A stretch of 64,000 nucleotides of DNA from Bin5 sp965200615. Its GTDB lineage: Bacteria > Chloroflexota > Anaerolineae > Caldilineales > Caldilineaceae. A program made the translations under genes and the position numbers. This document shows, piece after piece, positions 23,706 to 32,106 of the stretch. The notes below the pieces were generated by a model. The model ran no database searches. It worked only from the letters and a program-made list of their open reading frames with translations, and had not been told where the DNA came from. How positions within the stretch are numbered: position 1 is the first letter of the stretch; every line of letters starts with the position of its first letter. Location: assembly GCA_965200615.1 (NCBI GenBank), contig OZ241377.1, positions 2,914,001-2,978,000 on the forward strand. The letters are read 5' to 3'.

Positions 23706-24866
23706 CTAACCTTTCTTTACAAGCCTCTGATAAATTGTATCCAACCCGGCCACTGTGCGTTCAATTCGAAAGCGGCCGTTTACTCTTTGCCGTCCTGCCT
23801 GCCCCATCTTCCGAGACCTGATGGGGTCTCTAAGCAGGCAGGAGACGGATGCGGCCAGAGCGGTCGTGTCGCCGGGAGCGACGAGAAGACCGGTTTCTTC
23901 GTGTAACACGATTTCGGGAAGAGCGCCGTGGGCAAATGCGACAACCGGTTTGCCCATGGCCATGGCCTCGATGTTGACGAGGCCGAAAGGCTCGGGGGCG
24001 CCTGGGTGGACGAACAGGTCCATGGCCGCCAGGGGCGGACGCACGTCCGCGAGCTGGCCTGTCCAGCGCACGCGGTCTGCCAGGCCGGACTGGGAACGCA
24101 GTTCCAGCAGCCGCGCCTCGTAATCGTCCTGCACGCCGAATGGGTCGCCACCGACGATGAGGAAGCGGCAGTCCGGCACAGCCGTGCTGAGCTTGCCTGC
24201 CATCTGCAGGAAGGTGTCCTGCCCTTTCCAGGGACGCGTTCTGCCGATCATGCCGACGATGGGCGCATCGTGCGGAAACCCCGCCTCCCTGCAAATGGCG
24301 GCTCTGTAGTCTTCAGTGCTGTGCGCCAAGTCGAAGTGAGAGAGATCGATGCCGTTATGGAGAACTGATGCCTTGGCGGAGCAGGGCAGGCGCTCGGCGA
24401 CGGCGCGGGAATTAGCGACAACCCGGCTGGCCATGCCGCAGAAGATGGATTTGCCCAGCCGGTCGGCCCATTTGGCGGCTGGCTCGGTCTCCGAAAGCCA
24501 GAAGTCGCGCATGTGCCAGACCAGGGGAACTGACGCCAGCCGGGAAGCGAGGGAGGCGTAGGCGGTGGCGCGAACCGTATTGCTGTGGATCATCGCGGCG
24601 CCGATTTCGCGGGCAATCCTCGAAATGCGGATGGCCCTTTGCCACAGATCGAGCAGGCTGCGAGAGGAGCCGCGCAGCCGCGGCAGGGCTTGGACATGAA
24701 CTGGAATCCCTGCCCCGGTCGCTTCTTCCGCCAGCAGCCCGGGCGGCGCAATCAGATGAGGTTGCCATCGATCATGGTCCAGAAAAGTCATGAGAAGGAG
24801 CAGGCTTCGTTCTGCTCCGCCAAGGGCATCTGCGTGGTCCACGAAGAGAACGGGGCGTGGTGTCAT
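23706..24866 (-). CDS. Family 4 glycosyltransferase (GT-B fold)
   Basis: This 386-residue GT4 enzyme opens with VLFVDHADALGGAERSLLLL, containing the nucleotide-sugar loop GGAE, then AMIHSNTVRATAYASLAS. The C-domain reads PIVGMIGRTRPWKGQDTFLQ, with the donor site GAPEPFGLVNIEAMAMGKP and TGLLVAPGDTTAL. Its ATG (24864-24866) overlaps the stop of the upstream GT4 gene in an ATGA arrangement, so translation is coupled and the two proteins probably act in sequence. No transmembrane helix is visible; association with the membrane would be peripheral. Specificity cannot be assigned. Confidence 0.92.
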   Translation of the reverse strand: MTPRPVLFVDHADALGGAERSLLLLMTFLDHDRWQPHLIAPPGLLAEEATGAGIPVHVQALPRLRGSSRSLLDLWQRAIRISRIAREIGAAMIHSNTVRATAYASLASRLASVPLVWHMRDFWLSETEPAAKWADRLGKSIFCGMASRVVANSRAVAERLPCSAKASVLHNGIDLSHFDLAHSTEDYRAAICREAGFPHDAPIVGMIGRTRPWKGQDTFLQMAGKLSTAVPDCRFLIVGGDPFGVQDDYEARLLELRSQSGLADRVRWTGQLADVRPPLAAMDLFVHPGAPEPFGLVNIEAMAMGKPVVAFAHGALPEIVLHEETGLLVAPGDTTALAASVSCLLRDPIRSRKMGQAGRQRVNGRFRIERTVAGLDTIYQRLVKKG

Positions 24867-26041
24867 AACGCGCGATCAATTATGGACAGGAACTGGCGAC
24901 CGACTCGATCCCAGTTCATCTCGCGCTCGACCCAGCGGCGGCCGGCGCGGCCCAGCCTTTGTCTCATTTCTGAGTCGTTCAGGAGGCGTGAAAGGGCCTC
25001 GGTCAGAGCAGGAGGGTCATCGGGAGGAACGAGGAGGCCGGTTTCGTTTTCGAGCACGGCTTCGGCGGCGCCGCCGCTGCGGGCAGCGACCACGGGCAGG
25101 CCGCTGGCGCTGGCTTCGAGATAGACGATGCCAAAGCCTTCGGGCCCTGTTTCGCTATCAACCCTGGTTGGCAAGACAAATATTGACGCCTGCCGATAGA
25201 GTTCTGGTAAATGAGGAATGTTCCCGGAAGACTTAATGTGAGACAGATCTCCCAAAAAACTGACCGCGTGATCAACTTTCAAAGTCTGGGCTAGTCGGCC
25301 CAATGCAGTGCGCTGTGGGCCATCGCCGGCAATCCAGTATTGTAGCCGGGGGAAAGATTCAAGAAGGGATGGAAGCGCTTTCAGAACGATGTCGAGTCCC
25401 TTACGCGGCACCAGTCGACACACCGACAAAATGACGGGCGGCCCAGTGCCGGGTATTTCAGAAGGGGAGAAGACATGGGGATCTGTCGCAGGATGGACGA
25501 CCTCAAGGTTCGCAAGGCCTAGCGCATTTAGTCTCAGTGAGATGTTCCTGGAGCCGACAACCAGTGGTTGGGCACAGGTCAGTAGACGGTTGAAAATCGG
25601 AGCATGCCAGCGATGCTGCGCGACTTCATAGTCACTACCGTGAGCGAGGCCGATGAAGCGCCTCCTGGAAAGAAGTGCCGCGGGCAAAAGCATCCTGGGA
25701 TGCGCATGGCCCACAATGGTGATGCAGGGGCGCAACGTTGCCAGTACCCTAGCATAGTGCCACGGCATCGATGAAGGCAAGGAGACAAGCGAAAAGGACT
25801 CTTCTTGAAATAGAGAGGCGTCACCTTGTGGGACCGCCACGGTTAAGTGGTAGTGGCGGCCGACGCGCCGGCTCAGTTCAAGGAGATATCTTTGCACGCC
25901 TCCGGTACTCGGTGGAAAGTCCATGGTGAGCAGGGCGACACTGGCGCGCTTTCCCTGATGCTGTTGGGAATTGTCGAATGTGCCAGCAGGGTCAGCCTGA
26001 GGCGATCCGGATCGTCTCTTCGAAGAGCGATTCATAGGCAT
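24863..26041 (-). CDS. Family 4 glycosyltransferase, PimB-like arrangement
   Basis: This GT4 enzyme has about 392 residues. After a short basic N-terminus the domain starts with ASVALLTMDFPPSTGGVQRY and continues to CITIVGHAHPRMLLPAALL. The C-domain has VILSVCRLVPRKGLDIVLKA and a donor site with an insert, RVDSETGPEGFGIVYLEASA, as in PimB-type phosphatidylinositol mannosyltransferases. I chose the ATG at 26041 (protein MPMNRSSKRR...), which overlaps the end of the upstream GT4 gene by 50 bases. The ATG at 26035 is equally possible, and neither has a strong ribosome site. An in-frame extension to 26197 is entirely antisense-like and unconserved. The 4-base ATGA overlap with the next gene shows a tight operon. 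Confidence 0.88.
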   Translation of the reverse strand: MPMNRSSKRRSGSPQADPAGTFDNSQQHQGKRASVALLTMDFPPSTGGVQRYLLELSRRVGRHYHLTVAVPQGDASLFQEESFSLVSLPSSMPWHYARVLATLRPCITIVGHAHPRMLLPAALLSRRRFIGLAHGSDYEVAQHRWHAPIFNRLLTCAQPLVVGSRNISLRLNALGLANLEVVHPATDPHVFSPSEIPGTGPPVILSVCRLVPRKGLDIVLKALPSLLESFPRLQYWIAGDGPQRTALGRLAQTLKVDHAVSFLGDLSHIKSSGNIPHLPELYRQASIFVLPTRVDSETGPEGFGIVYLEASASGLPVVAARSGGAAEAVLENETGLLVPPDDPPALTEALSRLLNDSEMRQRLGRAGRRWVEREMNWDRVGRQFLSIIDRAL

Positions 26042-27065
26042 TTGCAACCTGCGTCTGTTTGAATACGGCGACGCGCTCCAATCCTTGCTGCGCCAACAGC
26101 TGCCGTCGGGCGGTGTCCTGCAGGAGAGACAACAGAGCCGCTCCCAGCTCGGTTGGAGGGGCGAGAATGCCCCATCTGCCTTCCTCAAGCACGTCACGTG
26201 CGCCGTCGTTCGGTGTCGCTACAACGGGCGTGCCGCAGGCCAGCGCTTCGACGTAAGGGACGCCAAAGCCTTCGTATGCGCTGGGAAGGCAGAATACCCA
26301 GGCACGGCGGTACAGATCAGCCAGGGCATGCTCGTCAGGCGTCGAAAAACAGACAACGCCTGGAGCCTGCACGTTTTTCTCTGCCACCAACCAGAGTTCG
26401 GCGCCGGGCAGGGCAGGTCGAATCTGGCTCCGGAAGATTTCGAGCAACATCTTCCCCCGCTTGCGCCCGGCCAGTGTTCCGACGAACAGGATTGAAGGGT
26501 GTCGATGCCGGAGACGTTCGTTCAGGTCAGGCCCGGGGGAGAAGACCCGATCATCTACAGGATTGGGAACAACAAGGTCGATGCCCGAGACATAATTGCG
26601 AGTGCTTGCGCTGACGGCGCCGACTCTGGTGGCTCTTGCTATTTCACAGAGTTCGACCGGCACGACGGACAGGTACCATAGCCGCCTTTTCCAGCTGGTC
26701 GCATGAATCGCTTCGGCCCAAGCCGCCCCGTGCAGCGTCCTCACCAGTGGAGGGCTGGGGCGACGGATCATCGCGTTATTGCCGTGGGCGTGAATGATGT
26801 CGAAATCGCTGAAATCCTGGGCGGCGTAGCGCCATGCCAGCTGCCAGAGCCATAACCAGGCGCGCAAGGGATTCAGAGGGCGAGAGGAGAGCACTTTGCG
26901 CACTTGATAGCAGGCGTCAGGCGGCTGTTCGTCGGTTGTGAAGACGGTCAATTCGTGGCCGCGATGCGCCAGAGCATTGGCGAGCCTGTGCGCAACGTAT
27001 GCAACACCGCCAGTTTTTGCACGGTCCGGCGAGGGTAGTTGGGAGGAAAGAACGGCGATCTTCAT
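25992..27065 (-). CDS. Family 4 glycosyltransferase (GT-B fold)
   Basis: This 357-residue GT4 enzyme begins MKIAVLSSQLPSPDRAKTGG, with the donor/acceptor loop and VAYVAHRLANALAHRGHELT, a standard GT4 N-terminus. The C-domain includes ILFVGTLAGRKRGKMLLEIF and the E-x7-E site SAYEGFGVPYVEALACGTP, followed by NDGARDVLEEGRWGILAPP. It is the first of the five consecutive GT4 genes, preceded by a 493-base gap that should hold the promoter of the set. The arrangement matches assembly of an oligosaccharide repeat by sequential cytoplasmic transferases. Sugar specificity is not readable. Confidence 0.92.
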   Translation of the reverse strand: MKIAVLSSQLPSPDRAKTGGVAYVAHRLANALAHRGHELTVFTTDEQPPDACYQVRKVLSSRPLNPLRAWLWLWQLAWRYAAQDFSDFDIIHAHGNNAMIRRPSPPLVRTLHGAAWAEAIHATSWKRRLWYLSVVPVELCEIARATRVGAVSASTRNYVSGIDLVVPNPVDDRVFSPGPDLNERLRHRHPSILFVGTLAGRKRGKMLLEIFRSQIRPALPGAELWLVAEKNVQAPGVVCFSTPDEHALADLYRRAWVFCLPSAYEGFGVPYVEALACGTPVVATPNDGARDVLEEGRWGILAPPTELGAALLSLLQDTARRQLLAQQGLERVAVFKQTQVANAYESLFEETIRIASG

Positions 27066-27558
27066 GGCGCTTCAACCGGGGTTGTCTGCTCAAACCGGCC
27101 TTATCGTTCTGCCACAGGCCTCTAAGCAAGAAGATAGTCCGCTGTGGTTGCTTCGGAAAGATGGCCTGTTCGACTATGTTCCATTTCACTGCGGAAGTTC
27201 GTGGTTTCAAGTGAGGTCTACCTTCGTTTCTTGCCTCCCGGCGGTCAACAAGAGGAACTGACCTGACTTCTCTTTTGCCTCGATGGTGCGACGGGCGATG
27301 ACAGGGGATGTAGTGTAACAGCGCTCTTTCAGTTCAGCAACCCAACTGCGTGTTTCAACTTCATGACGACTCTCAAAGAGTCCCGGGATTTCGGAGGCCG
27401 ACCGTGATTTTGGGAGGAATCGAAGGGGTTAGTGGGGAGAGAGCAGGGCAATCGAAAGACTCGGCGCTCCTCCTGTTGGTACCGGGAGAGGGATACGGGT
27501 GGGATTGAAGAGACCAGCCGTCGGAGTAATTTCTCGAAAATGGAGTTACGTTTATAAA
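27066..27558. other. Non-coding gap between GT4 genes and the restriction-modification gene
   Basis: I see no protein family on either strand in these 493 bases. Short frames here lack recognisable motifs. It separates the five-gene GT4 run from the MmeI-like gene and could mark an insertion boundary. Only a weak promoter candidate was found in it. Confidence 0.5.
27312..27340 (-). promoter_or_regulatory. Weak promoter candidate for the GT4 operon
   Basis: On the minus strand TTGCTG (27335-27340) and TACACT (27312-27317) are 17 bases apart, about 245 bases upstream of the first GT4 start. Both boxes deviate from consensus. Confidence 0.3.
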
Positions 27559-30453
27559 TCAGAATTTTTGTTCTGATAAATTCAGCGCCAACAACGCCCC
27601 CAGCGCGTCATCTTCCGAAATGTCCGCGTCCCAGCCGTAGGCGGCCGCGACCGCCGCATCGAGCACTGCGTGGGCGTCTGCGAGCCACTGTGGACGGGCG
27701 TTGTAGAGGTTGGTGAGGGTGCGCGCCTTGAGCTCCTTGGCGGCGGACTCGTTGCGGGGGACGGGGCGCTTGGGATAGCCCGGGACCGGCTCGTCAACCC
27801 ACTTTACCCATTCAGGCGGGTTCAGCCAGCGATTGCGCAGTTCCACGAGCCGTTGCGCCGCCTCTGAAATCGCCAAGGCGCGTGTATCTTTCGCATAGTC
27901 TTCTGCAGGAATATCGGGGGACAGCTCTTGCGGGAAGGGAAACGTTTGGAAAGTGGTGGTCGGCGTGTAGCGCGGATCATTGCCCTGCCCAAGCCATGTA
28001 CAGAGGCGCAGCGACCAGGCTTCGTGAAAGCGGCTGTGGAGGATGCCGAAGGTCGTGTCGTCGTCGCGTGTGATGACGACCAACTGGCCATCGGGAAGCG
28101 CCTTGGCGTCACACCAAACGAATAATCGGTACTTCGCAACTCGCGGTGTTGCAATGTAGCGCGTCAACGCGCTAAGTCGTTTGAACAACGTCTGCCCTGA
28201 TCGGTCATGCCGCCACCAATTCCGCCGCAGTTCGTCACGGCGGTTGCCATCTCGGACAGGTTTCACGTGCTCGCGGGCGTGGGCGAACGGCGCTTCATAG
28301 AGAGCCGCGTCAACCTCGCTCATTTCGTGCCCAAAATCTATAATCCATTTGTCCGCAGGACGACGGGTTATGTCCATACCGTTGAACCACGACTTAAGAA
28401 CGTCTGAGTTGGGTTGTCCGTTTGGATTCGCGGGATACTGCAGCCACTCACGCGCAAGACTGCCAGGAATATCAAATTTTCCCTTCTTCATCCCACCGAT
28501 GAATGCCGCGTTGTGGTTGGAAGCCAGCTTTGCCGCCGCGGTAAGGTCGGCTGTCGTCGCCGTGAGATCAGCGTTGATGCCTGAAACTTCCTTACCGTCC
28601 AAACGATTGACAAACCGGGCTTCTTTGGTCGCGAAACACACAAGCGAAACCCGAACTGCCGCACCATCCACTACCCACGGCTCATCCGACCAGGCATCAT
28701 AAATGGCCGCGTCCTTGACGACCTGGTCCAGAACTGCCCTGTTGCGCCCTCCCCGGATCGAGTTGGTTGCGACCAGACCAGCGCGGGAGACCTTGCCATC
28801 GATCACCAACTTTCCTGCCTTGTGAAACCAGTAGCAGACCAGATCAGCGAATGCGGGAATCGATCCTTCGTACAGATTGCGCAATTTTTCGGTGTATTCG
28901 TTGCCCAGGGCATTACGCATTGGCGAGTAACCAAGAAACGGCGGATTCCCGATCACCACATCCGCCGCCGGCCAATCCGGTTCCCCGCCGTCCGGCGCAA
29001 TGATGGCGTCGCGGCATTCGATGGTGTCGAGGGGGTCGAGGATGGGGTCGCGGGCGCCGCTGAAGCCGTTGCGGCGCATCCACTGGATTTCGCCGATCCA
29101 GACCGAGACGCGGGCCAGTTCGGCGGCGTAGGGGTTGATCTCGATGCCCTTGACATTGGCGGGGCCGACGGCGGGGAAGGAGCGTTGCAGGCCCATTGAT
29201 TCTGCTTCGAGTTGGACGCGGTGTTCCAGGTCTTTGAGGGCATGCAGGGCGAGGTAGAGGAAGTTGCCGGAACCGCAAGCGGGATCGAGGACGGTAAAGG
29301 CGCGCAGCCGGTCGAGAAAGCCGCGCAGAGCGCCGTCGGCAAGGCCGCGCTGGCGTGTGCGGGCCGCGCTGGTCTTGGCCACGTCGGCGCGCTCCAGACG
29401 CAGAGCGATTTCGGCGCGAGCTCTTTCCCATTCCGTGAGCCAGGGGCGAGTCACGACCGGATCGACGATCTGCATGATTTTATCGCGGTCGGTGTAGTGT
29501 GCGCCGAGTTGCGAGCGCTTGGCCGGGTCCAGGCCGCGTTCGAAGAGGGCGCCAAGGATGGAGGGGTCGATCTCGCTCCAATCGAGAGCGGCCGCTTTCA
29601 AGGTGGTCCTGATCTCGTCCCGTGTGAGCGGGAGGGCGTCGTCGCTGTCGAAGAGGCCGCCGTTGAACCAGGCGACTGTCTCGAAGCCGACGCGGCCGCC
29701 CGCGGCCATTGCCCCGAACAGCTCTTGGGCCATAGGGGCGAAGTCTTCGGGCGTGCGGCGGGCCTGTTCCAACATGCGGGTGAACATATCGTTGGGCAGG
29801 AGGCCGACATCTTCGGCGAACATGCAGAAGACGAGGCGGTTGACGAAGTGTGCGACCTGTTGCGGGTCGTGACCGCGCGTGCGGAGGGCCTGGGCCAGGG
29901 CGGCGAAGGCGGTGGCGGCGCGTTCGGTGAGGGCCTGGCGGCTCTCGCCAGGGCGTAGCCGTTCGGGATCGGACATGGCCCACTTCAGCTTGTGACGTAC
30001 GGCGGCGTCGGCCAACTCGTCCAGCGCGAACTCATGGACGACACTGACGCTGTTGGTCCAGTTGGTGTGGATGCGGAAGCGGGCCATGTCGGAGACGATG
30101 AGGAGGGGCGGGTTCTCCAGGGCGAGAGCGTACTGGCGCAGCTGGTTGAAGGCGTCGTCGAGGTTCTTGTGCTTGCCCTTGTATTCCCAGGCGAAGCGGT
30201 GGCGTCTCCAGACGTCGGCCCAGCCGCGTCCGCCGGTGTCTTTGCGCGCGCCGCGCTCGAAGCGGTAGCGCTGTCCGCTGGGGTCGTCTTCGGCGGGTGT
30301 CGGTTCGTCCAGGAGCCGGCAGAGGTCGATGAAGTGCTCCTGCGCGGCTGAGCGCTCGTTCAGCTCAGAGGCCCGCCACTTAGCGATAAATTGTTGCGGA
30401 TTCAATGTCGGCTCCTGCAGGACAATGGATGTTGTAAATGGGAGTTCAGACAT
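27559..30453 (-). CDS. MmeI-like fused restriction endonuclease-methyltransferase (type IIL/IIG)
   Basis: This 964-residue single-chain enzyme joins a nuclease and an N6-adenine methyltransferase. The N-terminal nuclease signature is D80-x9-E90-Y-K92 in GWADVWRRHRFAWEYKGK, the same spacing as the D-x9-ExK motif of MmeI. A helical spacer follows, with LGAHYT at 316-321. The methyltransferase has motif I DPACGSGNF (390-398) and motif IV NPPF (503-506), typical of gamma-type DNA adenine methylation. A target-recognition region follows at about 620-830, with FQTFPFP near its end. Such enzymes cut at a fixed distance from the site and modify one strand for protection. All catalytic residues are intact. 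It starts three bases after the flippase stop, in the same direction. No separate specificity or nuclease subunit is nearby. Confidence 0.9.
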   Translation of the reverse strand: MSELPFTTSIVLQEPTLNPQQFIAKWRASELNERSAAQEHFIDLCRLLDEPTPAEDDPSGQRYRFERGARKDTGGRGWADVWRRHRFAWEYKGKHKNLDDAFNQLRQYALALENPPLLIVSDMARFRIHTNWTNSVSVVHEFALDELADAAVRHKLKWAMSDPERLRPGESRQALTERAATAFAALAQALRTRGHDPQQVAHFVNRLVFCMFAEDVGLLPNDMFTRMLEQARRTPEDFAPMAQELFGAMAAGGRVGFETVAWFNGGLFDSDDALPLTRDEIRTTLKAAALDWSEIDPSILGALFERGLDPAKRSQLGAHYTDRDKIMQIVDPVVTRPWLTEWERARAEIALRLERADVAKTSAARTRQRGLADGALRGFLDRLRAFTVLDPACGSGNFLYLALHALKDLEHRVQLEAESMGLQRSFPAVGPANVKGIEINPYAAELARVSVWIGEIQWMRRNGFSGARDPILDPLDTIECRDAIIAPDGGEPDWPAADVVIGNPPFLGYSPMRNALGNEYTEKLRNLYEGSIPAFADLVCYWFHKAGKLVIDGKVSRAGLVATNSIRGGRNRAVLDQVVKDAAIYDAWSDEPWVVDGAAVRVSLVCFATKEARFVNRLDGKEVSGINADLTATTADLTAAAKLASNHNAAFIGGMKKGKFDIPGSLAREWLQYPANPNGQPNSDVLKSWFNGMDITRRPADKWIIDFGHEMSEVDAALYEAPFAHAREHVKPVRDGNRRDELRRNWWRHDRSGQTLFKRLSALTRYIATPRVAKYRLFVWCDAKALPDGQLVVITRDDDTTFGILHSRFHEAWSLRLCTWLGQGNDPRYTPTTTFQTFPFPQELSPDIPAEDYAKDTRALAISEAAQRLVELRNRWLNPPEWVKWVDEPVPGYPKRPVPRNESAAKELKARTLTNLYNARPQWLADAHAVLDAAVAAAYGWDADISEDDALGALLALNLSEQKF

Positions 30454-30456
30454 AGG

Positions 30457-31965
30457 TTAGCTGCGAACAAGGAACTGAATGAGGCCCTGGTAGGCCGGCG
30501 CCAGACTCTGCGGAAGATGATGGGTCAGCCGGCCCAACAGCTGCTGGTCCGAGACGTCCAGCGCCGCGAAGGCTCTCAGCATCACAGGGTAAATGAGCAG
30601 CGCCGCGGCGACCGCGACCACAAGCCCACCCACCCACGTGCTGATGAGCCAGGCCGCTACAGCGGCTGACAATGCTGCAAGAAGGACGCGGCTCAGAATT
30701 CGGAAGGGCAAGGCAACTTGCAGGCGCCGCGCCGCGTGAGCTATGCACAAAACGCTGGAAACCGTGTGGCTGACGCAGGTGGCCAGGGCCGCCCCCGCGG
30801 CTCCAAAGCTGGGGACCAGGAGCAGGGACAGTATGATGTTGGCGAGCGCCATCACCGCGTTCAGACGGACAATGTAACCCTGTTCCTCCATACTGTATAG
30901 CATGGACATGCTGACCGCAGCAATGGCGCCGCCGATGCTTCCGACAAAGAAGATTGCGAGAATCGGGGCCATGTCCAGGAATTCCGGACCGTACAGCAGC
31001 GCGACCGACGACGCGACCCCTGCGCCTCCCAGCCCGATCGGCATGGCGATTGCGGCTGCGATTCGATTCGAAGACAGGAAGATTCTATCGATGCGCTCAC
31101 GATCATTTTGCCCTTGCAGTGATGCGAATGTAGGGAGCAAGGTCGCGGTGAAGATTGCCGGAATGGCCATTGACTTCACCGCCAGGTCAAATGACTGGCT
31201 GTAATAGGCGATGTCGACGTCTGTAGCAAAGAGCTTCAGAAAGAATACGCCAAATCGCTCATAGGGGATGGCGCTGGTGGCGAAGATGAGTACGACGTCG
31301 CGGCTGTAGCGGATTATGCGGTGGCGCAACTCCGGCGGGATGGTGAGCGCCTCGGCGCCCCGCAACGTATAGTGGTCCGGCAGCTTCCAGCCGATCAGGA
31401 GAATTGTGAGAATGCGCCGCCCAATGTAGGCAAGGAGGAGCGGGTATATCCCGTAGCCGAATGAGACGATCACGATCGCGGCAGCTCCGTAGAGAAATCC
31501 TCCTATCAGGCCGGCCTGGCTGAAGGCTCGAAAGTCCAATGCGCCTTTTGCCGCCGCCAGGAAGAAGAGCTCCGCCGCGACGAGGAGAACGGAAAAGGCG
31601 ACGAGGGCAAGGGCAGCCGTATCGCTTGAGGGGATGAGCAAGGAATAGAAAAGTACGATGCCCCCAATCAGCGCACCTAGTACCAGCTCAATACGCAACA
31701 GCCTGGCGAAAATGGCCGAAGCGGTTTCTCTCTCGGCCCGGCCCAGATACTCGGCCCCGAATTTCGTCATTGCCTGTGGAAGGCCGGGGGAGGCTATGAG
31801 TGCAAGGAGACCTATCAGCCACAGCCAGTAGTTGTACTGGCCGAGAACAGGGGCGCCAAGAGCGCGGGCGAGGACGATACTGGTGATCAGTCCCATCACG
31901 AGACCGCCGACTGTACTCAGGGCGCTCCAGTATGTGTTCCTGGCAATGGTCTGATAGACACTCAT
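30457..31965 (-). CDS. Wzx-type polysaccharide flippase (MOP superfamily)
   Basis: This 502-residue polytopic protein has 12-14 hydrophobic helices throughout. The N-terminus SVYQTIARNTYWSALSTVGG, LARALGAPVLGQYNYWLWL and FGAEYLGRAERE match polysaccharide-biosynthesis flippases (Wzx/RfbX), which move undecaprenyl-linked oligosaccharides across the cytoplasmic membrane. The final helices (QQLLGRLTHHLPQSLA to the end) complete a 14-helix pattern. Neighbouring GT4 genes would build the substrate. No Wzy polymerase or O-antigen ligase was found within the window, although the GT39-type protein could attach sugars outside. The MmeI-like gene follows its stop by three bases. Confidence 0.9.
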   Translation of the reverse strand: MSVYQTIARNTYWSALSTVGGLVMGLITSIVLARALGAPVLGQYNYWLWLIGLLALIASPGLPQAMTKFGAEYLGRAERETASAIFARLLRIELVLGALIGGIVLFYSLLIPSSDTAALALVAFSVLLVAAELFFLAAAKGALDFRAFSQAGLIGGFLYGAAAIVIVSFGYGIYPLLLAYIGRRILTILLIGWKLPDHYTLRGAEALTIPPELRHRIIRYSRDVVLIFATSAIPYERFGVFFLKLFATDVDIAYYSQSFDLAVKSMAIPAIFTATLLPTFASLQGQNDRERIDRIFLSSNRIAAAIAMPIGLGGAGVASSVALLYGPEFLDMAPILAIFFVGSIGGAIAAVSMSMLYSMEEQGYIVRLNAVMALANIILSLLLVPSFGAAGAALATCVSHTVSSVLCIAHAARRLQVALPFRILSRVLLAALSAAVAAWLISTWVGGLVVAVAAALLIYPVMLRAFAALDVSDQQLLGRLTHHLPQSLAPAYQGLIQFLVRS

Positions 31966-32106
31966 CTGGATGATCCAGGGCGAGGAGGCCCGGAGACTCA
32001 GCTCTGCGCGGTCCTTGCCTGTTTGTCAGCAGCCCTGCATGGCTGACGCGGGGAGCCGGAACATTCTAATTCGACGGCATGAGCAGGGCCATCAGGGGGA
32101 TATTCT

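Noticed and set aside
26917..27210. A 97-codon minus-strand frame overlapping the first GT4 gene start
   Set aside because: It shows no family motif, and most of it overlaps the well-supported GT4 gene.
1461..30453. A single defence system made of the DUF262 piece and the MmeI-like enzyme
   Set aside because: They are 26 kb apart, in unrelated operons, and the first is broken.
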